Assembly (NCBI GenBank): GCA_020086605.1
Contig: JACBWW010000004.1
Location: forward strand, 17,151,707-17,215,706
DNA from: Lanius collurio
Taxonomy: Eukaryota; Chordata; Aves; Passeriformes; Laniidae
Direction of reading: 5' to 3'
Length of the DNA stretch: 64,000 bases
Within the stretch, counting starts at the first letter, position 1; every line of letters begins with the position of its first letter. The position numbers and the translations under genes were made by a program. Shown here piece by piece: positions 25,001 through 37,530 of this stretch. A model generated the notes under the pieces. The model saw only the letters and a program-made list of their open reading frames with translations, ran no database searches and was not told where the DNA came from.

Positions 25001-27475
25001 TTACAGAGACTGTAGAGCCTTGCTGTCAGACTGAAAACTTGCTTAGTCTGATGCCCTAAAAGCTGCCTTGAAGCTAAACACAAAACTCTAAGTTATGGGC
25101 AGCATGGGATATGATTCCATATGATCTCTTAGCAAAGCAAAAGGACATGTTTATCTGTCATAGTGAATGTAAAGGAGCTATTCAGAGAAGCACAACTACA
25201 CTCCACACCAACAAATCTACTCATTCTATCTGCTTAAAATGCCCTGAAAATATTTTCTAATAGATTTTTAAAAAAATAAAAATACAAATATATGTTAAGC
25301 CATGCAGCTTTCCTAAAGAGTAGAAATCCTATTAAGGAGTGACATAAAATGACCAGCCTACCTTGCTACTGATAAATGGGAAAGTAGAAGTCAGGAGTGT
25401 TAACTCCCCAGTTTTTGAAACCATAGGCTGGTCAGAAGTAAGAAACAGCATTCTGTGTGGCTCATCTATATTTTTTTAAGGGGATTACATTCTTTGTGTA
25501 CATGCAACTTTTCAGTTCTTGACAAGAAGAGTTGCATACTGTAGCCTGAACCTCCCGGTCAGCAGCATTGAAAGGCTCACATTTGCAGTTTGAACTGTCA
25601 GGGTCTACTCTAGAAAAAATGAGACCTAAAAACTAGGGGGTGGTTAACAGAGTCTGAATAAAACAACAAAACTGAAACTGTTACTTGTCTGGATCAATCT
25701 TCTTCAATCAGCAATCATTTTGGCCAATGTTTCATGTATTATGCCAAAATCTCTCAGGGTGAAAGATTCAGGAACAGTAGCCCCATTAAATGCTGCTACA
25801 GACTATGGCTTTCACAAGTACCAACTTTTTTTTTCATTTTGGTCATACCGATAATGCATCTCTGGTAACCTCATACATTTTCTGCAAGAAGAAAAGATGG
25901 TGATTACATTTTCTGGTTTGTTTTTCCTCTTCAGAAACAGCTCAGTTGTGAATGACCCTGTGTGATGAGTAAGAAAAATTCAGTATGCAGTTTTGATGCT
26001 ACAAAAGGGCCCACTGGCAATTTCAATGCATATTTCCCAAGTCCTCAGAAAGGTCATTGAGGGTCTCCATTACACGGAGTCTAGAGCCTGCTACAATTTT
26101 CTCATACAATTTAATCTGCTGCCTGGATGGCCTCCAGTGTACAAGCAACTGACAATCTACAGTCTTTGGAATTGATTTCCTGGAATTGTGGAAGGCCTAC
26201 TTGGCCTCCAGATGACAGATGTGTACTGGAGCTCTCAAAGCTGCTGCTCTAAAGAGATGAGAGAAAATTTGCCTCATTTCAGCATTTTCTGTAAGCTTTT
26301 AAATCTTCTTTTAGTGATTTTAGGGAAGAAGTTATCACTGAGATACAAGCATCATTCCAAGAGGGCATCATTAATAACAATCCTGTGCTTTCTGTAGCAT
26401 TTATAATCTAGGGACCTTTTTGGTCTTATAAATATTCTCTAAGACAAGCACCTTATGAATTTGATAACTCTTGTCATAGTAATTTTGCATTTGGGGAACC
26501 AAAAATTAAAGGCTGCATAGATGAGTTGTGAAAGTCCACACACCAGGGCACTGTCACCACCAGAAAGTTTTTAATCTTAAGAGTTTACTTTAAGCAGTTA
26601 ATGTGGATTCTTGCTATAGCTCTCGTCTTCACTAGGATTATACCTGTACTTTATTTAAAGCACATGAAAAGTACATGTTCTTCCTCTTAAACACAGTATC
26701 TGAAAAGTAAGAGAGTGAGAAAATAACTTGAGATTTCCAACCTATTTTCCAATTTTAAGACCAAATATTCCTCCCATTTTTCTTCTGTAAATAGCAAATG
26801 TTCCTAAATCTGGAGTGTAGGTGCCATTCTCTTTGTCTTACAGAGGCAAACTCCAAATCACAGACTGAGAGTCAGCAGAAAAACACCCAAGTGGTGAATG
26901 CACATTGGGAGAAGTTTGGGGTTTTCACTGAAAAAAACTAATATAAACAGTTCCATGAGAACAGGTGTTTTTCCCTTGATGACAGTGTAGGCAGGCAATC
27001 TGAAGCCTGAGTGATCTGCTCTCCTTTCATATCTAGAAATATTTCTTCAAACATAGAATTTCGGAATAGAAAATAGTAGCAGAAAAGCTGGGATTCTTAA
27101 TATGAAACTCCAACTCAACTAACATAGTAATGGATTGTTAAAACGGCTCATTTGATGGAAATACAAGGGCACACATGGTGGCTTGTCCAGAAGGAGGATA
27201 CATAAACCTGGTGAGGAAACAGGGAAATTTCCATTGCAATCCCAAGCCAGTAATACCTGTTGTATAAGGCTTGAGTTCAGTTTTGGCTTTTGTGGGGTGG
27301 CATTTTTTTGGGGTGTTTTTGCTTTCTTTGAGAAACTAGCCAAACGCTCTAGGGCATGAAACTTCTTAAAAACAGGGGAAAAAAAGTTTATGTAGACTTC
27401 ACCTGGAAAGGAATATAACAGCTTACAGTGAGAGAGCAAAATGTATATATATACATATAGTGAGAGTCTTGATAC

Positions 27476-29690
27476 AGAAAGTAGAAGAAGCAACTGGAGA
27501 GGTTAGAATGGCAGTCTTGTGCTAAATAGGATGTGGATGAAAACATGAGAGTGAAAGAGAAACTTGTGTGAACATGAAATGAAAGTATCCATGATACTTT
27601 TGAAGGAAGGGAAGTGGAACAGCAAAGTAGAAGAAAAAGGATTTCAAGAAAGCAGACTTCAGCAAACTCACGATACTGAGGATACTGGGAGATCACGTCA
27701 TGGAAGACAAATTTAAAGGAATAAAGGAATTAAGCACTTCCTGATGAAAAACATGCTCTTTGGAATTTGATGATCCCAATGCAAGGAAAGAATAGCAAGT
27801 ATATAGCAAGAAATCATCTGGTTAAGTCATATACATTGACCTCAAACATGTGAGTCATACAGGAAATGAAAATTATGTGGATTACTAGGATTAGTATGAA
27901 GGAATGCATAAGTATGTAGGGACAGAAATCAAAAGAACAAGGCACAGAAGAAGTTATAATTAGGAGGAGCAAGAAACCTTTTATAAGTGACCAGCTTAAA
28001 AAAATCTGGTTTTATGAAGAACATCACAGTTTATGATTATGGAACTTCTACTTGGATTCTGTAAGGAATAAGAGAAAGACTGAGAAACTATTCAATACTA
28101 AGCTGAGAGACAAAACTAGTAATGTCTTAGATCAATTAAATGCCTTTTTTGTTTCAGTATTCACTACAGAAGTCTGCTGTAATCATGTGACTAATATAAT
28201 TATTTTGAAAAAAACTAAGGACCATGATCTTACAGTCTAATAAAATGGAATAATGCTTATTTAGAGCACTAGTCAAAACTATTTAAAGCTGTCAGCAGGC
28301 ATCTCTGATAACATAGGGGATGCTTGCTAAGGCTCTAAGAGGTTGAAAAAGGAAAAAATGTAATGTTTAAGGGGAAAAAAAAGAAGAAGCAATGGAATTT
28401 TTAATCAGCTGCTTTAACTGCAATTCCTAAAAAAATGCTAGAACAAATAAAATGGACAAATAATCAAATGAGTTATATGTAAGCATCTGGAAGATAGCGA
28501 AGAAATGTCTAACAGACAGAATGGATCTGTTGAGAACAGCCCACATCAAACCAATCTGTTTTCCTTCTGCTTTGGGCTAATAGATCTGTGAACAGAGGAG
28601 CAATAATAGATGATGTGTATCTTGACTTCAGCTGGTTTTCTAACCATCTTTACATGTCATATATAGGCCACATTTTCCTAAGCAAAGCAGGAAAACTTTA
28701 TATGAACATCATGATGGTAAAATCAGTGTTGAATTATTCAGAAAGCATACTCAAACTAATCATTATCAGTAGCAGTAGTAGCAAAACAGCAAAAGTAATT
28801 GGAGGGCTGGGTTCCAATTATCAGTTGGGTTGAATGGGCAGCTCTCCTGTGTCTCATACTATTTGGTATTTTCAGTAGCAGCTTGGGGAGTACAAAGTAT
28901 GTTTATTCCATTTACAGATGGCAGTAGGCTGACCACAGCAAGTTGAAGGACGGAATTAAAATTTAAAATGGTCTTGGCTGGTTGGAGAAGCTGTCTGGAA
29001 AACTGGATGCAGTTCAATATGGAGAAATTAGATGTCATATTTGGGTGGGATTAAACAGCTGTAACAGCTTGGATTATGACTGGTTAGTCCTTTAAAAAAT
29101 GATCTGGAGGATAGAGTACCTCTCCCTTGGATGCAAAAGTAGAAATGTAGCCTGTAAGATAGAGGAAATTAAAATACTCAGCATCAGTAAGGTCTCACCT
29201 AGAATATTTTAGTTAGCATTTAGCATTACACTTCACAGGAGGTGAAGGAGGAGGTGTGTTAACTGGAATGAGTCCAAAAGAGGACAATGAAAGTGCTCAC
29301 GATTTATGAGGAAATTTGAAGAACTGATGGTGTTTAGTCTATGAGAAAAGTCTGAGGTGAAACATGTCTTCAGATAAGACTTCTAAGCTACCCCAGAAAA
29401 AAGGAGAATAATTTTTCTCCATGTTCAGCATGGATAGGACAAGAAGCAATAAGAGTTTTAAAATGCAACTAGAGAAATTCTGGTTAGATATTGGGAGGAA
29501 TAAGTAGAAATTATGAAGCACAGGCATACGTTGTGAAGAGATGATGTCAAATCTCTGTTACTAGAGTTTGTTATGTTCACATTACCTGTGGTCAGAAATG
29601 TTACTGATATTTTTCCCCTGCATCAGGACAGGAGATAGATAAGATGAGCTTTCAAGGTATTTTCCAGTGGCATCATATCTCAGAAATTTG
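27476..29690 (+). mobile_element. ancient CR1/L3-like LINE, decayed ORF2
   Basis: Plus-sense remains of an old CR1-clade LINE of about 2.2 kb. Landmarks in order: 'gatttcaagaaagcagacttcagcaaactca' (about 27640); a segment translating to RNKRKTEK... LNAFFVSVFT (28061-28177), the linker before the reverse transcriptase; YLDFSWFSNH (about 28618-28650), a degraded RT box where active copies read YLDFSKAFD; 'ctggatgcagttcaatatgga'; 'ggtctcacctagaatatt'; 'ggtgtttagtctatgag'; 'gttagatattgggaggaa'; and a 3' end near 'gatgagctttcaaggtattttcca'. Many stops and frameshifts; no active enzyme. Confidence 0.85.
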
Positions 29691-32600
29691 CCCTTCTCTA
29701 ACCTTGGCTGTCCCAGTCTTCTGCCTATGTCAAACACTTATTAGACAATGGTGATGGCAACCAAGCACTTTTCACCATTCACTTTCAAAATTCACTTCAA
29801 TAACATTTTGTAAAAAGGAGAGAGGTATTCTAATTTTTGTAATACAAATGTCGGAAAGAGCTTCTCTGTATGCATGTAACGTTGGGGGCAGAAACTATTA
29901 GACTTATATGCAGTTGATATTTAAACCAAAAATAGTTTTCACGTTTTCAGTGCAAAACTCACCCACCAAGTGTAAGCCATCTTCATTTTTCCTTTTCCAG
30001 TATTTTTCCTCCACAAGCTTTTTAAAATACTGTATTGGGAGCTTCAAATTGACTTCTAATTTAGTAGAAATTATTGGCTCCATCTAACAAAATTCTGAAA
30101 GTAATAATCTGTAGTTCAGGTAAAAATTGTGATATCTGTGTAAAGTACCATATCACCAAAGACATCACAAGGCCTTAGTACTGCCCTACTTACAAAATAA
30201 AAACTTAGAGCATTATTGTTATTGCCCAGTGACATGGTAAGTCACAGAACAGTGTGTGAGCTGTTTAATAGAAAACAAGTTTCTGATGTACAGCAACTTG
30301 AAAAAATATCAAGATTCTTAAAAAAAGAAAGAACCAAATAATATACTTTTCCAGAATTTAGGCCTTGTTTTACTTTTATTCCTGTCTCCATTTTTGTCAG
30401 TTAAATACTTGTCAAATAAATATTATAAAACTAAAAAAAATATTTCTTTGTACTAAGCATAGTTACAGAACTGGAAGCCTTATGGGTGGAATTTATTATA
30501 TTCTTAGTCACAGGAGAACAGAGATGGAGCTAAACGTTAGATAGAGTGAAGGAAAAAATTGGTAAGAGTATCATGTAATCAGGAATGGATTTGATCTGCT
30601 AGAAATTAATGGAAGATAAATCATTGAAGGTCATGATTAGCAAACCATTTTCCCATTCTTTACAGTGTTAACTTCAAGAAGTGGTTATTTTTATTTTTAT
30701 AGTAAATGAGATAGTTTTTATTAATACAATAAATAGGTAGCTTAGAAGTAGTTATTACAAAAATTCCATGTATATTGACCTGGGCTGAGAAAGGGAATAC
30801 TGAAAGACTTAGTGGGAAAAAGTGATTGGAAACACTGAAGTTATGAAAACAGCTAATTTTTCTGAAGTGAAATGCAAACATCATCAAGAGCTATTAAATC
30901 ACAAGATAAAAAGAATTCACACTTATTTTAAAATGAAAATTAATTTCTTCAGAGTTTCTACATCAAATGAACGAAGCTATGTCTGTTGAAGAGGAAGAGA
31001 AAACACGGGTTTGATGATCCTCTAAGTGAGACATCTGCAGTGTCATTGAAAGTTAGCCACAATGAAAATGTAATTCCCTACTCTAGGTCTTCCTGCAGCT
31101 CTTCAACTGCGAACTCCTTTCAGGGCATTCTCAGTTCATCTTTGAAAACCACAATATGACAGATCAATTGGTGACTGCACTTAAAAAAAAAAAGGAAGAA
31201 AGAAATTAAGTCAAAGACTTGGACTTGAGAGAAAGTTGCAACCTTCTTTTAGTCTAAAAACATCATCTTCAGTGTAGCACAAAATGAGCAATTTGAAAGT
31301 GATTGAAGCACTTTGTCCTGAATACTCTCATTCAGATAGATTTAAATTTGTGGTTTCATATTAGATAATACGAGTGAAGAGACAGAGGAAAAAAATTAAA
31401 GCAACAACTAAAAGAATCAACTTTGACATTAAAGCAGATGGTTCGTTGCACATGAGAAATGATCCAATAATGGATACAAGTTTCTGTAGAGAGAAATGGG
31501 TTCCTACTTAATGCTATCGATTTTGTGTCTGAAAAGAAAAGCAAAGAATATTGTGTCCAGGTTGGTATAGATGTTGCCTGCTAGTTCAAAAGAAAACCAG
31601 GAAATGGATATTTTTATTTGTTCTAATGATGGAAATGAAGAGAATAAAGCTATTTACATTAAAAATCACTTTAAACATTTCTGTGGCAGGTGTTCAGTAT
31701 ACATTGGAAGTATAGTTGTGATATAATGTAGCATTTGACACCATCACATGGCATATTTTGGGAGTTCAAAAATTTTCATGCAACCATCTATCTCATATTT
31801 GTTTGATTAAAAGAAGAGGATTGATGCTGCAACTTCTCAACAACATTCAGAGGAACTCTTTGCAAAATTTTTGACCTGTTTTTCATTCACAGAAAGATAA
31901 TGACTTGCATAGCATAGAGTGACCTAAACTAACCTGCAAGTCCATTTTACAGCATCCAAGCAGTATTATGTCATTTTTTGGTCAACGGTAATCATATCTG
32001 AAAGGTCTCTGTACTTTCATAAGAAGTAACACAGGCTTTCAAATTTGAGTTGAGCCCAAGTGTGGTCAAAACACAACACACTTTACTGTGGGGTGTTGGG
32101 GTGGTTTTTTAGGTACATGTCACATTTACAAAAACTATTACAGTGTGAGTTTGGCAGATAGAAATTTTATGGACATGCAAGTCTACAGCCATGGTCATGG
32201 TGAAAAAAAATGGCACAGCTAATTAACAGCTAGAACTGGACAGGGAGAAAAAAATATTCATTGATTATTACTGTAATTTTTGTAATTAGAAATGTCATCT
32301 AGCCAGCCTCATTGATTATTCATACAATTGCTGCATTTTTGTCTAAATTAGGAAAAAGTAGCAGAAATGTGGAATGTAGACTCTAAGCCTACTTTTCTTC
32401 CTTCTTTTAACACTAACAGGCTTTGTACATGTCATGTAAGGGAAGAAGCGATGCCACAATTTATGTCAAGAGAGTGAAATTTGGGGGATGAATCACAGTG
32501 AATAGATACTCAGATTCTGACAGATGTCAGTTTTGCAAAATATATACAGTTCTGTTCAGCAAGCTCAGTATGTGTCTCTGGTGATTCAGATTTATTTGAA

Positions 32601-33324
32601 CAGTTAATCTCTGAAAAACAGTTTTTTAAATATTCTGGAATGGGTTGTTGGAATCCAGCTGCCAAATACCCTGAGCATTCTCTGTCTCTACTCATCTTCC
32701 TTCCTCCTGATGGATCCCCTTTATAAAGGGAATGCAAATGGTCCATTTCCAAAAATTCTCTGAACAGACTAGCATGGACCATGACCTTTCCAGACACTGT
32801 TATTCTGGAATGCCATGCTACCAGAGAGAAAACTGGTAAAACCTTTTTCCTTGCATCTTAAATCTGCTTCCTCTTGCTAAGAGTGGGAATAGAGTAGATA
32901 AAGCAAGCTACCTGACTTAAAAAAGAATGAGGAAGAAAGAACAGTCTTGGGTCAGGTAGGAGTACAATATTTGTCAGGATATAAGAAGCATAGCACCAGC
33001 TAAGTATGGTAAACAGAAAAGGACGGAAAGAAGTTCTTTAATTAGCAGAACATGTAATTAAACCTGAATCCTACTGTTCTTTTGCTATCATAAAATAAAT
33101 CTGATATCTACTAGCAAAGTGCATCTTATTCACTTCTATGCTCTGACCTATATTGCATTTATAGTGGTGATTTTATTAGTGCTGTCTGACTCTGACAGCA
33201 GCGTGTACTATGAATTTAAAGATTAGAACCATATTATTATAGAGATCAACATAGCTTCATATGATGAAATTTGCATTCACCTCTAATTAATTATTTATTC
33301 CATGACACTGAGAGAGCAATAAGG
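29691..33324. other. intergenic DNA
   Basis: AT-rich, with no ORF above 95 codons, no RNA gene and no recognisable transposon. Confidence 0.6.
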
Positions 33325-34640
33325 TTATGCTTACATTCCAGAAGGTAAGCAGTCTGTCCCAAGTAATTATAGATCTGTTACCCTGGCATCAATCCATGCC
33401 AATACAATGGAAAGTTATTAAAAATTTGCTTTTAAAAAAGGAATTAAATAATGGAAATATAATGAATGCCAGTCAAAGTCGATTTACAGAAAATCAGTCT
33501 AGTCAGTCTGATTGACATTTATATGTTTACTGATTTATAGAGAACATACATAGAGATGCTTATACGGCAGTTGAACTGGGACTAGATAACCACCCTAATT
33601 CAAGAATGAACATAATAGAGTGTTAACAAAGCACAGGCTGCTCTGGTTGAAGAACGTGGAAGACAAAAATATAGTTAGTAGGGAGTCACCATGAATGGAG
33701 TTAGCTTGCACAAGGATTGTCACATGTTATTAGTAGGCTAGTGGATGGCTAATGCTAATCCACATTTTCCTCATTATTTTAAGAAATAAATGGTACTAAG
33801 TGCATTTGGTAACATTTGCAGGTAATATAAAAATGGGAGAAATAGTGAATACTGAGTGAAGCCAGTGTTGGACTGGTTCCACTTGGACTGGTTGAGTAAG
33901 TTATAGCCATTTAAAGGAAGTTGTATTGTAAACTGACAAAAGCAAGATCATATATTTATGAGCAGAAAACATGCTGTCTGTTCGTCTATAGGAAGAGGAG
34001 TTGTTTCCTGGAAAACAGTGATTCTGAAAAGATTTCATGGTCACAGTGGATAAATGACTCAACATGGTTCCTACTGTAATGAATTGGCAAAAATAGGTAA
34101 ATTGAATTGGAAATGGACCACTTGAGAAGTCATTTAAATTTTGCATATGGAATTGGTGCCGGAATCCTGACTAATGATGAGACTTGAATTTTAAGGGACT
34201 GGTGAGTACTTTGAGTAGATAGAGAACCACACAAATAATTGTGGAGAATTGCTTTGTAGTTTGAAAACTGAAGAGCCCAGTCTACCTCTTTCATTTTTTT
34301 TTTTTAAGAGAGGGAGAGAGAAATTATTCAGAAGTTATTTGATTACAATGTATAAATACTTTCCTGTAGAGAAAACCAACATTCTAAGGAGCTATTCATT
34401 TTAGAGAGGACAGGCATACTACAGTAGCATCCTTTTGTTCTGGAACCTGCATCTGAATAAATTCACATTAGGAACAAAACTCAAAATTTTTTAACAGTGA
34501 TGGAATAAACTACAGAGGAAGATGGAGATTCTTCAACCCTAAGATGAAGATTTGAAAGTTTCTCTAAAGAAATATGAATAACCTTCAAATCAAAAGAGGA
34601 CTGGGGGTTATTTTCTTGCCTTCATGAAAAATAAGTTAGT
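33325..34640 (+). mobile_element. ancient CR1/L3-like LINE, second copy
   Basis: Plus-sense. The opening translates to SQVIIDLLPWHQS... VIKNLLLKKEL...SQSRFTENQSSQSD, matching the RT region that reads SNYRP.TL.S...ME..IK..L.....I...QHGFR...SCQTNL in better preserved copies. Downstream come 'atttaaaggaagttgtatt', 'gcagaaaacatgctgtctg', 'tcctggaaaacagtgattctgaaaa', 'tttgattacaatgtataaatact', 'tttttaacagtgatgga', and 'agatttgaaagtttctctaaa' near the 3' end. Frameshifted and stop-ridden. The CR1 clade is clear; the subfamily is not resolved. Confidence 0.82.
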
Positions 34641-36479
34641 AGCCTTAATATGAAAAAAAAGGTAATAGACTGTGATATGCCACAGATCCCACTAAAGGAT
34701 TTTAAAGTATTTTCTGACCTAAGAATTTAGATTTTTAAAAATGCATTTTACTAACAAAAATACCTCAAAGGAATTTTAGAGTTCTAAGTAATGCATTCAT
34801 AAGGGGCAAAAACAGAATGTAGGCTTCCTGGGCAAATTTTCTCCAAACTGATTTATCCATGCACTATGAAATAGTCCAATTACATGTTCTTAGATGTTTG
34901 AAGTCATGTGGAAAATGGATAATGTGTAAAAGGTACTGCTTGGATTGAGCAGTGGAATAGTACCATGGAAATACTATATGAACATACAATTACAAACTTA
35001 ATCCAATGAATATACATGAACTAAACTACTGCTGTCATTTACAAGTTTGTGAATGCTTGTATCTGAAACATCTGTGACCCTTTATGGGAACAGTGAGATC
35101 GAAGGGAATGAGAAAGACATCAATGCAGTTAAACAGGAAGAGAGTATCCTGAAGGCAGATCTCTCTGAGATGGCTATAGAGTGCTTTAAAAATATTGTTG
35201 AAGGAAAATATCTGTTTTAGGGTCTGTTTCTGCATTCAAAAGAATTATTTAGACTCAGTTCCTCATTTCCTTTGTTCTGTTTTAGGTTAACTTGGAAGAA
35301 ATCCTAAAGGCTATTGTGTTTAACTAATTGTCAGATTGATTGGTTACCTTGTTTGTCCAAGCATACTAAGTTGGCTGGGCAGAGCTTGATGGGAGTCTGG
35401 AGATGCTGGAATGAAAGAAAAGAGATGCCATTTCTCCAAATTTTGTATATGGTTCTCCAGTCTCAAGGATGATTGAAAACTATGATTGAAGAGCTGTGAG
35501 AACTCTACATTTCACATTTCTGTGGGCTGAAAAGGCAGATAGAAGAAATGTCATAACTCTCTGAATAAGAAGAGAATAAGAACTTAATTTTAGTGATTTC
35601 TCCTTTTTCTTAGATGCATACAATGGCATAGGGATGTCTTTTTTCTGACATATGCTGCCTCAGGAAGAACTTTAATGGGCTTTTCTCATGGAATAGTAAT
35701 AGCAGAAAGAAAGCAATACCAAATACGAAGCAAATATAACAAACCAGTGAATCAATGTGCTCTTCTGTTTACAGTCTATAAAATTACATTTTACAAAGTA
35801 TACACTTTTTTGTTTGATAAAATTTCATGGCATGAAACTTCAAAGTTAATTTTCCTTTGCAACATCTTTCTCCTCATCCTCTGTTCATGAAATAAGGAAT
35901 TAAACCAATGTAATAACTTTTTCTCCACACTAAATGGAAGGATTGCAACAATCTTGGTGCCTCTAGTAGGAAGCAGTGGTGGGAATTATATTTTCTTGTG
36001 AATGTTTTCCTGATTTCGGTGATACTTTTCTAATATCATTGAGCCAAATTATGTTAATGAAGTTTCCTTTATACTCTTTTATACTGTGCTGACTATTTCT
36101 TATATCACATTCACTATAGTGCTAATATAAGACACGTTCTGTTGTTTTGGTGACCTACTGTATTTAAATATGAAAAGAGGTTTTATAAGTCTCAAATGTG
36201 GTCTTCATGATTTAAGAATTAGATGGAGAAGAAAAATAATTACATTCAGAGGACGAGGGTAGTATACCCAATGGGAATAATGATAGGGTAATAGGAATGA
36301 CTATCACCAGTGTATAAGAATATAAAAAGTTTAGAGTTCTAACCTGAGAAAACAAGAAACTGGTATTATGTGCCAGAAATAACGGGCACTTCAAATTGCA
36401 ACTCCACTAGCAAGGATTTTTAATTAATCTTTTCATTCTGGGGTGGTACAAAGGGATTGGCATATATCAAAATTTGTTT
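34641..36479. other. intergenic DNA between old LINE copies
   Basis: AT-rich sequence with nothing recognised. It may contain further, unrecognisably decayed CR1 sequence. Confidence 0.5.
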
Positions 36480-37530
36480 TTAACAAGAGAGAGAAAAGCT
36501 ACAGGATTCCTGTTTTGACCTTGACATTGTGCAAGGTCTTAGAAAATGTTTGAAAAGAAGGAGCAATCAAAATCATGGAAGTAGAGGTAAATAGAGAATG
36601 GGATATAATGTGAGATGGTTTTAGTGAAAGTAGATCATGTCAGACAAACCTCATCTTTCTCTGATAGGATAGGGGCTTTCTTAAAAAAGTGCAGTGTAAT
36701 GGAGTCGATATATCTGTATTTAAGCAAAACATTTGAAATTCTGTTCATGGAAATCTTTATTTAAGCAGAAGAGGACAGGATTTGGAATTAAAAACTACCT
36801 GAAGACTTACAGTGATGTTACTTTGAAAGAGAGGTTGTAAAACCACAGTGAATTTATTTATGGTATTTTTGAAAGATTCATCTTGTGACTGATTCTCTTT
36901 ACTTTTTCACATTAATAACCCTAATTCAAAACCCAGTTTGTGCTCATGAAATTTGCAGATAATGGAGAGTTAGGAGGTATTAGTAATAATGAGGAGAATC
37001 TACCTATGAGGTATGAAGAATGACATGACAGCAGGAATCATCAGGAGAAAAAATATTAATACTGCAAAGTCATGCATTTAGGACCTTCCGCTGTGAGCTG
37101 GAGGCTCATTGGTCAGCAGGGAATTTAAACTGGAACAAACCTAGGAAAGGTCTTCAAGGACCTTTGATGGAATGGTAAAAAAGTCTTTTGAGAGGAGATT
37201 ACAAGAACATGGCTCGGTTTGGCTGACCAAGAGGAAGATTCAAAGAGGATATGATTACTTTCTAGAAATACATTTGGGGGTAAATAGCAAGTAGGGAGAA
37301 GAATGATTAAAGTTAAAAGATAAGGTCAGATGGATATGAATTAATGCATTTAGACAGGAAGTTAAAAGAAGTTCTCAAGCCATCAGGAAAATGAACTTCT
37401 GGAACTATCTCCCAGACACAGTAATGGGTGAAAGGAATCTTAATGCCTTACAAGGTGAAGCTTTGTAAATTTAGGGCAGGCTAGGAATGGTCATGAATTT
37501 GAAAAGCAAAGATTGTGAAATGAGGCTTTG
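36480..37530 (+). mobile_element. ancient CR1/L3-like LINE, third copy
   Basis: Plus-sense. 'gaaagtagatcatgtcagacaaacctcatctttctctgatagg' precedes a degraded 'atatctgtatttaagcaaaacatttgaaat' (the VYLDFSKAFD box). Further on are 'gaaatttgcagataatgg' (the FADD catalytic region), 'ggtttggctgaccaagaggaagattcaaagaggatatgattactt', and 'atcaggaaaatgaacttctggaactatctccca'. These are standard CR1/L3 landmarks in order. No open frame survives. Confidence 0.85.

Larger units (their letters stand above)
18056..27475. other. intergenic DNA, mostly unannotatable
   Basis: About 9.4 kb of AT-rich sequence upstream of CIPC. Apart from the small CR1 tail at 21.3 kb and a MIR-like piece at 24.9 kb, I recognise nothing. 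Open frames here (for example 19399-19743, 114 codons) show no family resemblance and no convincing splice or codon signal. Confidence 0.6.
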
